A stretch of DNA of 29,477 bases from CALHVR01 sp963528625. Lineage in GTDB: Bacteria > Fusobacteriota > Fusobacteriia > Fusobacteriales > Leptotrichiaceae. The notes below the pieces were generated by a model. It was not told the DNA's origin. It saw nothing but the letters and a program-made list of their open reading frames with translations, and made no database searches. Where the stretch lies: positions 1-29,477 of the forward strand of contig CAURVQ010000016.1 in assembly GCA_963528625.1 (NCBI GenBank), in the 5' to 3' direction. Numbering within the stretch: position 1 is the stretch's first letter; the number at the start of each line of letters is the position of its first letter. Of this stretch, positions 9,569 through 17,515 are shown piece after piece. Position numbers and translations under genes: made by a program.

Positions 9569-10258
9569 CTAATATTTTATTTGTAATTCCCTAGGTTTTC
9601 CTTGGTACACAACATGCTCTGTTTCTTTTATATGTAATAATGCTGCTAACGCTTGGAATCTAGGTCTTACCATTTGATCATTTTTTACTGGTACCGGAGT
9701 TGGAACCTCTCCTTTTGCATATTTTGCTGCATTTTTACCTATTGCTCTATATGTTTCTAAATCTATCAATGGACATTGTGGGAATAATTCTAAGTTACTT
9801 AAAGGCGGTAAATCAGCTTGGTGAATTACTGTTGTCCCTTTAGATTGAATTCCTATTCCTACTTTTGATCCACTTAATTTTGCTGCATCATTTGCTAAAA
9901 TTGATACATCTGATGTACGAATAATTCTAACAAATCTAGCTTTTAATCCTTCTTCTTCTATTCCTGCTACTATTTCTCTAATTATTTTATAGTGAGGAAC
10001 TTTTATTATTGATTCTTTTTGATATACTCCAAAAGCTGGTGCAAATCCTATTACTACTTCGTCTGCCGCTGTTCCAACTTTAGCTTCTCCTATATCTGTC
10101 ATTACTAATCTATTCAATTCAGCTTCATGAAAAGCCGGATCTTCTACTACATTATTTTCTTTTTCATCTGTTACTGTGCATCCACAGCTTGACTCTTTTT
10201 GAGCTTCCCCTAAAACTTTAGCTATAAGAGCTTTTAGTTCTTGTTCGTTAATGTTCAT
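9569..10258 (-). CDS. pduD: Diol/glycerol dehydratase medium subunit
   Basis: 229 residues. It is the beta subunit that forms the base-on cobalamin site with PduC. Residues about 58-229 align by eye with known PduD proteins: EVVIGFAPAFG near 68-78, IEEEGLKARFVR near 97-108, SKVGIGIQSKGTTVIHQADL near 130-149, NLELFPQCPLIDLETYR near 155-171, and ALLHIKETEHVV near the end. Residues 1-19 (MNINEQELKALIAKVLGEA) form an amphipathic helix like the Salmonella PduD encapsulation peptide. A short linker with a CGC motif follows. The start is supported by a strong AGGAGG site. The gene is 24 bases after pduC. Keeping the encapsulation peptide suggests the enzyme is still packed in a microcompartment (inference). 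Confidence 0.95.
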   Translation of the reverse strand: MNINEQELKALIAKVLGEAQKESSCGCTVTDEKENNVVEDPAFHEAELNRLVMTDIGEAKVGTAADEVVIGFAPAFGVYQKESIIKVPHYKIIREIVAGIEEEGLKARFVRIIRTSDVSILANDAAKLSGSKVGIGIQSKGTTVIHQADLPPLSNLELFPQCPLIDLETYRAIGKNAAKYAKGEVPTPVPVKNDQMVRPRFQALAALLHIKETEHVVYQGKPRELQIKY

Positions 10259-10282
10259 GTCATCCTCCTGTATTAATTCTAA

Positions 10283-11944
10283 TTATAATTTACTTGGATC
10301 TACTGCTGCTGGTATTCTCTTAATTTCTTCCCATCTTTCTTCACTCATTTGGTATCCTGTTCCCGGACCAGCATAATCATTAACATCGTTTACAGCACTT
10401 ATTACATTGAAGTTTTCATCTAATACAGCTGATGTATGTAAATAATCTCCTGCTACCCTTTGTTTCAACATATTCAATATTTTTTGTGCTTCTTCTTTAT
10501 AATCTGATCTATAAAGAGCTTTAACTACATCAATTCCTGTAATTCCTCTCTTCATCATATCTTCTGCTGCTTTTAAGTCTTCTACAACATTTCTTGGAGG
10601 CATATCATTACTTCCGTTTGCATAAGTTGCAGCTTCTACTTCTTCATCAGTTATTTCTGGTAATCCTAATTCTCTAAATACCGCTTGTAATACTCTTGCC
10701 GCTTTATTTCTTGCAGCTACTACATTTTCTTCAATTACTGGTTTTAATCCTGCATCAATTTTCAAGTCTCTTTGAATAACATTCCAGTCATCAAAGTCTT
10801 CTGCATCCCAGTTTGATCCAGCAAATACATTATCATAGTTTGGAGTTGCACTATATCCTGAACAAATAAAGTCTGTTCCCGGTGCCATTTGCATTAATGA
10901 TCTTACAGATCTTCTTAAGTCAGAATGTGTAAATGTTTGGTCATTACTTGACGCACATTCTAAGTCTAACATTGCCGCAAGTAAGTTTTCTCCTAATACG
11001 GCTCTAATTCCTCCAGGTACTGCTGATGGAACTCCTATACAACTTACTGATCCATTTTGAATTCCTTGTACTCCTGCACCTTTTGTTATGTATAAACATC
11101 TAGCTTCTAAGTATAACATTGATTTACCTTCAGCGTATCCCATTTGAACTTCTGACCCTGTTCCTGAAGTAAATCTCATTTTTAATCCTCTTGACGCATA
11201 AGCTGATGCCAAGAATCCTTTAGACCAAGGTGTATCATCTCCGTCTGTAAATACATTTTCAGTTCCATATACCGAAATTGTTTCAGCATAACAAGTTAAT
11301 CCTCTCATTCCTAAAGCTAATTCTGTTGCTTCTTCTAATGAACATTGAGTTAATACTCCACCTCTTCCAACTTGTGATCCGATTAACAAGCTTAAAGCAT
11401 TGAACGGTGCATATCTCGCAATCCCTACTGTTGTTTCTTGTTCAGGGAATCCTCTCAACGCTGCTTCTGCTCCATCTGCCGCAATTTGAGCTGGATTATC
11501 TTTAATATTTGTAACATGGCATTGGTTCATTGGAGTTCTTCTAGCTCTCATTTTTTGCATTGCCATCATCATTTCTACTACATTCATATATCCTAACACT
11601 TCTACTGCTTTTGCAGGTGTCATAGCTGTAGTTAATTTTACTAACTCTTTTCTTGATACATTTGGATCACATAACATATTTGCTATTTTTTGTGAATCCA
11701 TAGCCATTACTTCGTTAGCTTTTTCTATATTAATTGCATAGTTAGCAATAAAAGTATCTATTGAATCAAACTCATCTCTTTTTTTCCCGTCTAATTCTAC
11801 TATTTGACCATTTTCTATTTTTACACTTGGTTTTGGATCTTTAGAGCTGTTCATCGCAATAAATCCAACTTCTTCCCATTCTAATACAAAACCATCTTTA
11901 TTTATTGGTCTATTTCTTAATGCTTCAAACCTTTTAGATTTCAT
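10283..11944 (-). CDS. pduC: B12-dependent diol/glycerol dehydratase, large catalytic subunit
   Basis: 553 residues, almost exactly the length of Klebsiella and Salmonella PduC. It is the alpha subunit with the TIM-barrel active site, where the adenosyl radical removes hydrogen from 1,2-propanediol or glycerol. Active-site residues of the Klebsiella oxytoca enzyme are present at the same numbers: Gln141, His143, Glu170, Glu221, Gln296, Asp335, Ser362 and Phe374. The substrate-pocket residues Ser301 and Gln336 are also present. The enzyme should therefore be active, and the overall match is closer to diol dehydratase than to anything else I can recall. The start has GAGGAGG upstream. It follows pduB by 91 bases. 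Substrate preference between propanediol and glycerol is not settled by sequence alone. Confidence 0.97.
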   Translation of the reverse strand: MKSKRFEALRNRPINKDGFVLEWEEVGFIAMNSSKDPKPSVKIENGQIVELDGKKRDEFDSIDTFIANYAINIEKANEVMAMDSQKIANMLCDPNVSRKELVKLTTAMTPAKAVEVLGYMNVVEMMMAMQKMRARRTPMNQCHVTNIKDNPAQIAADGAEAALRGFPEQETTVGIARYAPFNALSLLIGSQVGRGGVLTQCSLEEATELALGMRGLTCYAETISVYGTENVFTDGDDTPWSKGFLASAYASRGLKMRFTSGTGSEVQMGYAEGKSMLYLEARCLYITKGAGVQGIQNGSVSCIGVPSAVPGGIRAVLGENLLAAMLDLECASSNDQTFTHSDLRRSVRSLMQMAPGTDFICSGYSATPNYDNVFAGSNWDAEDFDDWNVIQRDLKIDAGLKPVIEENVVAARNKAARVLQAVFRELGLPEITDEEVEAATYANGSNDMPPRNVVEDLKAAEDMMKRGITGIDVVKALYRSDYKEEAQKILNMLKQRVAGDYLHTSAVLDENFNVISAVNDVNDYAGPGTGYQMSEERWEEIKRIPAAVDPSKL

Positions 11945-12035
11945 CTAACTTCCTCCTCAACATGGATGTTCTCTACTAAAAATTAGTTCCTGTAACATTT
12001 TATTACTATTACTCGTTTTTATATCACTTATTTTC

Positions 12036-12722
12036 TTATAAAATATATGGTTCTCCTGCACTTGCAGGTTTATCTCCTAAAGCTCCAAGTAATTCTATTC
12101 CTACTTCTCTAGCTGCAATAATTGCTTGTTTTACTGCTCCAGAATCTCCACTTACACATAAGATTACTTCATTACTATATGCAGTTCCTTTTGAAGGAGA
12201 AGAATATCCCATAACTTCTACTGATGCAGCTTTAACTGCTGTATCTGCTAACACTACACCTATAGCTGCCGGACTTGCTACTGTTATTCCAAATGCAGCT
12301 CCCGGTTTTGCTCCTAAAGCTGTAACTACTGCTTGACTTGCTCTAGCTGTATATTGGAATTCTAAGTGTCCTGCATCATTTGCATAAACATCTCCAAAAT
12401 ATTTAGGTAATACTTCTAAACATGTTTCAACTGCTCTTCTTACATCTGATACATCATCTGCTCCAAATATAATTAAAGAACCATGTCCACCTCCACCTTT
12501 AGTATCTCTTGGTAATTCTACTGATACGATTTCAGCATTTGTTGCTTTAACTGCTTCATCTGCCGCAAATATTTGTGGTCCTGCTCCTGTTCTAGCTCCA
12601 ACTATTCCTATTGATCTATATTTTGTTTCAACACTCATTGATTTTTTTATTTGTTCATCTACATTTGCTATTACTAATCCTATTGTATCTCCTATCGCTG
12701 TTCCAACAAATTCAGTTACCAT
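12036..12722 (-). CDS. pduB: Bacterial microcompartment shell protein PduB (short form)
   Basis: 228 residues forming two tandem BMC domains, the trimeric shell protein class. Matches to PduB include TEFVGTAIGDTIGLVIANVD at the N-terminus, SIGIVGARTGAGPQIFAADE near 38-57, ELPRDTKGGGGHGSL near 70-84, FGDVYANDAGHLEFQYTARA near 109-128, and CVSGDSGAVKQAI near 189-201. PduB trimers form shell facets and carry substrates or cofactors across. A GTG at 12731 in the same frame would add three residues, but it lies inside the ribosome binding site AGAGGTGA, so the ATG at 12722 is the start. The protein thus corresponds to the short PduB' form of Salmonella and lacks the long N-terminal extension that links core to shell there. 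No other shell gene is in this operon. Confidence 0.93.
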   Translation of the reverse strand: MVTEFVGTAIGDTIGLVIANVDEQIKKSMSVETKYRSIGIVGARTGAGPQIFAADEAVKATNAEIVSVELPRDTKGGGGHGSLIIFGADDVSDVRRAVETCLEVLPKYFGDVYANDAGHLEFQYTARASQAVVTALGAKPGAAFGITVASPAAIGVVLADTAVKAASVEVMGYSSPSKGTAYSNEVILCVSGDSGAVKQAIIAAREVGIELLGALGDKPASAGEPYIL

Positions 12723-12874
12723 AATTTTCACCTCTTAAAATTTTTTTAATTTTAAACTAATTTTTTTAATCCTTGTACGCCATAGTTGTTTTAATAGCAT
12801 CTTACCTTTTTTAATTTTATTTTTTTCATTTGTATTCCCAATATTTTTTAAATAATTATAGTGTTTTGGTTTTT

Positions 12875-12907
12875 GAAAGCTAAAAAATTCCCAGTTTTCT
12901 AGCTTTT
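12875..12907 (-). other. Hairpin directly after the glycerol facilitator gene
   Basis: GAAAGCTA near 12875-12882 pairs with TAGCTTTT at 12900-12907, and an inner AAAA/TTTT extends the stem to about 11 bp with one mismatch. It starts three bases after the pduF stop. On the minus strand it is not followed by a T-run, so it is more likely an mRNA-end stabiliser or partial attenuator than a full terminator. Confidence 0.45.
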
Positions 12908-12909
12908 AA

Positions 12910-13632
12910 TTACATAAAAATTCCTTTACAAACTAAAAATAATAATGCTCCAATAATTGCTCCTACAATCGGTCCTACTAACGGAACTATTGCATAATCC
13001 CAATCGCTTGTTCCTTTATTTGGTATTGGCAATAAACCATGTATAAATCTTGGTGCTAAATCTCTTGCTGGATTTATAGCATATCCTGTAGGTCCACCTA
13101 AGCTTAACCCTATAGACCAAACTATAATTCCAACTGTATAATACGCAAATCCATCTGCAAATTTATTAAATACAGTTACTGCTAATATAACAAAAACTAT
13201 TGTTGCTGTTGCTATTATTTCTGTAACCATATTCCAAAATTTGTTTCTAATTGCTGGTCCTGTACAGAAAGTCGCTAATATTAAACCAGGATCTTCTGTT
13301 TTATCATAATGTTGTTTATATGATAAATAAACTAATAATGATCCACATGCTGCTCCTAAAAATTGTCCCGCTATATATACAGGTAATTTATCAAATGGTA
13401 ACAACCCTATAACTGCCAACGCTATTGAAAATGCTGGATTCATATGTGCTCCACTTACACCACCTACTGTATAACATGCTATTGCTATTGCGAATGCCCA
13501 ACCTGCTGTAATTACAATCCAACCGCTTCCATTTCCTTTAGAATCTTTTAGTAATACATTTGCTACTACTGCATTCCCTAAAAAAATTAATATTAGTGTT
13601 CCCACAAATTCTGCCAGAAATAATGAAAACAT
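12910..13632 (-). CDS. pduF: Glycerol/propanediol uptake facilitator (aquaglyceroporin)
   Basis: 240 residues with six predicted membrane segments. It carries both aquaporin half-helix motifs: MNPAFS (near residue 65) and INPARDLAPRF (near 195). The paired NPA boxes and the Asp after the second box identify the GlpF branch rather than water-only channels. It lets glycerol or 1,2-propanediol diffuse into the cell. A GTG at 13641 in the same frame is part of the AAGGAGTG ribosome binding site; the ATG eight bases after AAGGAG is the better start. The residue before AINPARD is Tyr, where E. coli GlpF has Phe. Position at the head of the dehydratase genes gives the job; it could equally be named glpF. 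Confidence 0.9.
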   Translation of the reverse strand: MFSLFLAEFVGTLILIFLGNAVVANVLLKDSKGNGSGWIVITAGWAFAIAIACYTVGGVSGAHMNPAFSIALAVIGLLPFDKLPVYIAGQFLGAACGSLLVYLSYKQHYDKTEDPGLILATFCTGPAIRNKFWNMVTEIIATATIVFVILAVTVFNKFADGFAYYTVGIIVWSIGLSLGGPTGYAINPARDLAPRFIHGLLPIPNKGTSDWDYAIVPLVGPIVGAIIGALLFLVCKGIFM

Positions 13633-13680
13633 ACATATCACTCCTTCATATAAGAGTAAGATGCCTTTTAGATTATTATA

Positions 13681-13708
13681 AGTTTAACTCTATTTTAGAA
13701 AAAGTCAA
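13681..13708 (-). promoter_or_regulatory. Candidate promoter of the pduF-pduB-pduCDEGH operon
   Basis: TTGACT (13708-13703) is followed after 16 bases by TAAACT (13686-13681). A better -10 box, TATAAT (13680-13675), lies just beyond but at 22 bases. The region lies between the cbiK terminator and the facilitator gene, so a promoter is expected here. The non-ideal boxes suggest an activator is needed (inference). Confidence 0.4.
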
Positions 13709-13719
13709 TAGAAAAAACA

Positions 13720-13788
13720 TAAAAAAATACAATCAAAAAACTAATCAATTTTATTTTATATTGATTTTACTAGTTTTCTAATTGTATT
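13720..13788 (-). terminator. Intrinsic terminator after cbiK
   Basis: A long, interrupted stem pairs AATACAAT (13788-13781 on the minus strand) with ATTGTATT (13734-13727), and inside it AATCAAT (13766-13760) with ATTGATT (13749-13743). The minus strand then reads TTTTTTT at 13727-13721. It separates the riboswitch-controlled cbiK from the pdu operon. Confidence 0.6.
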
Positions 13789-13821
13789 AGTTATTTTAAA
13801 AAAACACTTTTTGGACATCGT

Positions 13822-14565
13822 TTAATAAATTTTACCTAATTTTTCCATAAACATTTCTTGTACAACTTTATGTTCACCTAATCCTTTTAATTGAACTTCT
13901 ACTTCATAGCCTTTATTTTCTAAAACTGTTTTCCAAGAATCTTCCTCATCTGAACCCATATCATTTCTTGCATGATCTCCTGCAACTATCATATATGGTT
14001 TTAAAAGAATTTTTTTGAAATTTTCACCTTTTATCTTTTCCAATACATCTTCTAATCTTATAGCCCCTTCAACTGTTCCTATAAAAATATTATTCTTTCC
14101 TTGTTCTTCATAAACTTTTTGTAATTTATTATAAGTTTCATCTGCTATATCTTCAGAACCATGTCCCATAAATATTAAAACATCATTCCCTAATGTATCA
14201 TTTATTTCTTCATCATTTACAACTCTCACAAAATCTTCATCATTTTTAAGTAATGGCTCTGTAACTTTGCTTATTTCGTGATTTATTTTTGTTTTATATT
14301 CACTTCCCGGAATAATATGCAACGACATCGTAACTATTTCATCGTATCCTTTGGCTTTTAGTGCTTCCACTCCCTCTATATGATCGTTTATTTTCAAATT
14401 TTCATTTTTCAAAATAACTTTTCTAACTATATTTGAAGTAAACGCTCTCTCTACTCTCTCTTTCCCATATTTTTCTTTTACTAAATTTTCTATCACTTCT
14501 ATTGATTTTTTTCTTGTATCTAAATAAGTCGTTCCAAAACTTGTTACTAATATCCCTTTTGCCAT
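13822..14565 (-). CDS. cbiK: Sirohydrochlorin cobaltochelatase CbiK
   Basis: 247 residues, close to the Salmonella CbiK length. It inserts cobalt into sirohydrochlorin (factor II) early in the anaerobic B12 pathway, in the cytoplasm. The N-terminus KGILVTSFGTTY is typical of the family. Candidate metal-site histidines are His135 in FMGHGSED and His198 in AGDHARND; SLHIIPG near 81-87 is also conserved. No signal peptide is present, so it is the cytoplasmic form rather than the periplasmic CbiK-P. An in-frame GTG at 14598 would add 11 residues, but AAAGGA lies right before the ATG at 14565, which is chosen. A cobalamin riboswitch and terminator lie upstream, so high B12 should switch it off. 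Its stop is 189 bases before the pduF start. Confidence 0.92.
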   Translation of the reverse strand: MAKGILVTSFGTTYLDTRKKSIEVIENLVKEKYGKERVERAFTSNIVRKVILKNENLKINDHIEGVEALKAKGYDEIVTMSLHIIPGSEYKTKINHEISKVTEPLLKNDEDFVRVVNDEEINDTLGNDVLIFMGHGSEDIADETYNKLQKVYEEQGKNNIFIGTVEGAIRLEDVLEKIKGENFKKILLKPYMIVAGDHARNDMGSDEEDSWKTVLENKGYEVEVQLKGLGEHKVVQEMFMEKLGKIY

Positions 14566-14634
14566 ATTTTTCCTTTCAATTTTTATTTTAACCCCCACCT
14601 TCTGGTAAACACAAATGATATTAAAAATAAAATC

Positions 14635-14702
14635 AAAAAAACCACTTGACTACATTTCAAATGGTTACTAAAAAAATTTACTTAACCATTCATCGTAGTC
14701 AA
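14635..14702 (-). terminator. Riboswitch expression platform: intrinsic terminator
   Basis: TTGACTAC (14702-14695 on the minus strand) pairs with GTAGTCAA (14653-14646). Inside it AATGGTTA pairs with TAACCATT (14690-14683 with 14667-14660). A run of seven T follows at 14641-14635. It sits between the cobalamin aptamer and the cbiK start, the expected place for transcription attenuation. Confidence 0.8.
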
Positions 14703-14722
14703 CATAAATACTATTTAACTAT

Positions 14723-14820
14723 GGGTAGCCATCTGACTTAGAATTTTACTTCATCACAGTTGCGAGACAGTGTAAGATTTGCACTTACTTCCCTACCTTT
14801 TAGCTCTTGGGACTTGAGCT
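14723..14820 (-). ncRNA. Cobalamin (B12) riboswitch aptamer upstream of cbiK
   Basis: The minus strand carries the conserved cobalamin core: TAGGGAA, then the hairpin GTAAGTGCAAATCTTAC (14788-14772), then CTGTCTCGCAACTGTGA (about 14769-14753, the B12 box with GCAACTGT), then AAGTCAGA (14739-14732). A closing helix pairs GGTAG (14797-14793) with CTACC (14728-14724). A peripheral hairpin, AGCTC/GAGCT, lies at 14820-14802. The 3' end leads into a terminator hairpin. By family knowledge it binds adenosyl- or another cobalamin and, with a terminator downstream, turns transcription off when B12 is plentiful. Confidence 0.93.
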
Positions 14821-14858
14821 GTTCATAATTAGTTTTTCTATTTTATTTTCTCAATACT

Positions 14859-14886
14859 ATTTTAACTCTTTTTTTTATTTTGTCAA
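14859..14886 (-). promoter_or_regulatory. Promoter of the riboswitch-cbiK transcript
   Basis: TTGACA (14886-14881) and TAAAAT (14864-14859) are spaced by 16 bases on the minus strand. Transcription would begin near 14852, just before the aptamer. Confidence 0.7.
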
Positions 14887-14923
14887 GAAAAATATTTTTT
14901 CATACATTTTTTAGAACTTTTTT

Positions 14924-15778
14924 CTAATGTAACTGTTCAAATCCTTCTCCAAATACTTTTTTTACATCAGTTACTGTCACAAAAGCTGCTGCATCTTCTT
15001 CTTTTAAAAATTTTCTTAATGTTACAAATTGTGATTTTGTTAAAACTGTCATCAAAATATCTTTTCTCTCTTTAGAATATCCTCCTGTACCTTCTAAAAT
15101 TGTGCATCCTCTATCAGAAACTTTTAAAATATAATTTAAAACTTTTTCTCTTTGATTTGTTATAATCATAACTTGTTTATATGAAATAAATCCACCAATA
15201 AATACATCAACTAAATATCCTGTTAAAAATACTGTAATCAATCCGTAAAGTGCTAAATCCATATTAAATGCAAATATAGATAACACCGCTACAACTGCAT
15301 CTGCTATAAACAAACTCATTCCAATACTTATATGAAAATATTTGCTTAGTATTTTCCCAACTATTGTTGTTCCACCTGTTGAAGCTTCATACAAAAATAT
15401 TATTGTCGTTCCACCTGATAACAAAAAACTTCCTATTACTGTCGCTAAAACTAAATCATTTGTAATAACTACATTGCCGAAAAAATTTTCTAGTATTGCT
15501 AAAAATATTGATAAAAGTCCTGCGGCATAAATACTTTTTATTCCAAATTCTCCACTTATTAAAATAAACGCTATTGAAAACAAAATAACATTTGCTATTG
15601 TAACAATTAAACTACTTGATATATGAAAAATACTACTTATTATTAATGCTAACCCTGTCACTCCTCCACTTGCTATTTTATTTGGGAAAAAGAAAAATTG
15701 TAACGCAAAGGCTACTAAAAATGTCCCAAATGCAACGATTAAATATTCTAATATTGTTGTTTTTAATTTCTTTTTCAT
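14924..15778 (-). CDS. YitT family membrane protein
   Basis: 284 residues. The N-terminal two thirds carries about five hydrophobic segments, including FGTFLVAFALQFFFFPNKIA and a glycine-rich ASGGVTGLALI motif near residue 37, typical of the YitT/DUF161 family. Residues about 215-280 form a soluble DUF2179 domain, with a TILEGTGGYSKERKDILMTV core that resembles PII-like folds. The molecular function of the family is not known; it is an inner-membrane protein and may transport a small molecule. Two ATGs stand in a row (15781 and 15778). The second gives six bases from AGGAG, the first only three, so 15778 is preferred. It has its own consensus promoter and stands alone. Confidence 0.88.
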   Translation of the reverse strand: MKKKLKTTILEYLIVAFGTFLVAFALQFFFFPNKIASGGVTGLALIISSIFHISSSLIVTIANVILFSIAFILISGEFGIKSIYAAGLLSIFLAILENFFGNVVITNDLVLATVIGSFLLSGGTTIIFLYEASTGGTTIVGKILSKYFHISIGMSLFIADAVVAVLSIFAFNMDLALYGLITVFLTGYLVDVFIGGFISYKQVMIITNQREKVLNYILKVSDRGCTILEGTGGYSKERKDILMTVLTKSQFVTLRKFLKEEDAAAFVTVTDVKKVFGEGFEQLH

Positions 15779-15813
15779 CATTCACTCCTACTTTTTATTT
15801 TATTCTGCCCTTT

Positions 15814-15842
15814 AGTATAATGTCTATTCGCTTTATTGTCAA
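15814..15842 (-). promoter_or_regulatory. Promoter of the yitT-like gene
   Basis: TTGACA (15842-15837), 17 bases, then TATACT (15819-15814) on the minus strand: a near-consensus sigma-70-type promoter about 35 bases before the start codon. Confidence 0.8.
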
Positions 15843-15935
15843 TAAAATCATATTTTTTATTTTATTACATAAAAAAAATATATACTTCTTATAAAAAAGA
15901 CTATAAAAAAAAGATAATTAAATACTAAAAATATA

Positions 15936-15965
15936 TTGAAATTACTATTATTTCTATGATAAAAT
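15936..15965 (+). promoter_or_regulatory. Promoter of guaB
   Basis: TTGAAA (15936-15941), 18 bases, TAAAAT (15960-15965). The 57-base leader to the ATG ends in a strong AGGAGG site. I see no purine or PRPP riboswitch in it. Confidence 0.55.
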
Positions 15966-16022
15966 ATTATAATTTATAAAATAAATAACAAATAAATTAT
16001 ATATCTAGTAGGAGGAATAAAT

Positions 16023-17495
16023 ATGAGTTTGAAAAATAATAAAATTGTAATGGAAGGATTGACATTTGACGATGTTTTATTAATACCACAAGCATCAAAC
16101 ATTTTACCTCACGAAGTTTCATTAAAAACAAAATTAACTAAAAAATTAGAGCTAAATGTTCCTGTACTAAGTGCCGCAATGGATACTGTTACCGAAGCTA
16201 ACTTAGCTATAGCTATGGCAAGAGAAGGAGGAATTGGTTTCATTCACAAAAATATGACTATTGAAAGACAAGCAGAAGAAGTTACAAAAGTTAAAAGATA
16301 TGAAAGTGGAATGATTACACAACCAATCACTTTAGGAGCAAATGCTACATTAGAAGAAGCACTTATTCTTATGAAAAATTATAAAATTTCTGGTTTACCT
16401 ATCGTTGATGGAGAATCAAATTTAAAAGGAATTATTACGAATAGAGATTTAAAATATAGAGAAAACTTATCTTTAAAAGTTGAAGAAGTTATGACTAAAG
16501 ACAATTTAATTACAGCTCCTGTTGGGACGACTTTAGAAGAAGCAAAATCTATTTTACTAGAACATAGAATTGAAAAATTACCTATCGTTGAAGGTACGAA
16601 ATTAAAAGGACTTATCACAATAAAAGATATTGATAATACTATCAACTACCCAAATGCTGCAAAGGATCATCACGGAAGACTTAGAGTAGGAGCTGCTGTT
16701 GGTGTAGGTCCTGATGCTATTAGAAGAGTTACTGCTCTTGTTGAAGCAGGAGTTGATATTATTACTATTGATTCAGCTCACGCACATTCAGCAGGAGTTG
16801 TTAACAGAATTAAAGAAATTAGAGCCGAATTCCCTGAATTAGACATTATTGGAGGAAACTTAGTTACAAAAGAAGCTGCTCTTGACTTAATTGAAGCAGG
16901 AGTTAATGCTGTAAAAGTTGGAATTGGTCCCGGATCAATTTGTACTACTAGAGTTGTTGCCGGAGTTGGAGTTCCACAAATTTCAGCTGTAATGGAAGTT
17001 GCAGAAGTTTGCTACGAAAAAGGAATTGGTGTTATTGCCGATGGAGGTATAAAACTATCAGGAGATGTTGTAAAAGCTATTGCTGCTGGTGCTGACTGCG
17101 TAATGCTTGGAGGAATGTTAGCTGGAACAGATGAAGCTCCGGGAGAAGAAGTTTTATATAATGGTAGAAAATATAAAACTTACGCTGGAATGGGATCGCT
17201 TGCTGCTATGAAAAGAGGAAGCTCAGACAGATATTTCCAATTAGAATCAGCAACAGAAAAATTAGTGCCCGAAGGAATTGAATCTATGGTTCCACATAGA
17301 GGTGCTTTAAAAGATACAATTTATCAAATTTGTGGAGGACTTAGATCTGGAATGGGTTACTGCGGAACTCCTACCATAGAAGATTTAAAAACAAAAGGTA
17401 AATTCGTTAAAATTACTGGAGCAGGACTTGCTGAAAGTCATCCACACGATGTTATAATTACAAAAGAAGCTCCAAACTATAACAATTCAAAATAA
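16023..17495 (+). CDS. guaB: IMP dehydrogenase
   Basis: 490 residues, the usual bacterial length. It oxidises IMP to XMP with NAD+, the committed step of GMP synthesis. The TIM-barrel halves (residues 1-95 and 210-490) flank two CBS domains (about 96-205, each with a GLPIVDG or KLPIVEG motif), which regulate the enzyme through bound nucleotides. The catalytic cysteine is Cys307 in the loop GPGSICTTRVVAGVG. The phosphate-binding DGGIK and GGMLAGTDEAPGE segments and the C-terminal GGLRSGMGYCG are also present. The start has AGGAGG upstream. A small secreted-protein gene follows after 20 bases and is probably co-transcribed. Confidence 0.98.
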   Translation: MSLKNNKIVMEGLTFDDVLLIPQASNILPHEVSLKTKLTKKLELNVPVLSAAMDTVTEANLAIAMAREGGIGFIHKNMTIERQAEEVTKVKRYESGMITQPITLGANATLEEALILMKNYKISGLPIVDGESNLKGIITNRDLKYRENLSLKVEEVMTKDNLITAPVGTTLEEAKSILLEHRIEKLPIVEGTKLKGLITIKDIDNTINYPNAAKDHHGRLRVGAAVGVGPDAIRRVTALVEAGVDIITIDSAHAHSAGVVNRIKEIRAEFPELDIIGGNLVTKEAALDLIEAGVNAVKVGIGPGSICTTRVVAGVGVPQISAVMEVAEVCYEKGIGVIADGGIKLSGDVVKAIAAGADCVMLGGMLAGTDEAPGEEVLYNGRKYKTYAGMGSLAAMKRGSSDRYFQLESATEKLVPEGIESMVPHRGALKDTIYQICGGLRSGMGYCGTPTIEDLKTKGKFVKITGAGLAESHPHDVIITKEAPNYNNSK

Positions 17496-17515
17496 ATTTA
17501 TGAAAGTGAGAGTAA

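Noticed and set aside
12723..12731. GTG starts for pduB (12731), pduF (13641), cbiK (14598), cobC (27534) and the specificity gene (19196)
   Set aside because: Each lies in or before the ribosome binding site of a well-placed downstream ATG; the ATG was used in every case.
12735..12800. A 21-codon ORF (minus, ATG at 12800) ending at the pduB ribosome site, considered as a leader peptide or lost PduB extension
   Set aside because: Its basic composition has no similarity to the PduB extension, it is in a different frame, and so short an ORF is expected by chance in AT-rich DNA. Its AAAGG site is suggestive but not enough.
15966..16022. A purine or PRPP riboswitch in the guaB leader
   Set aside because: The leader is about 50 bases of AT-rich sequence with no conserved aptamer elements.
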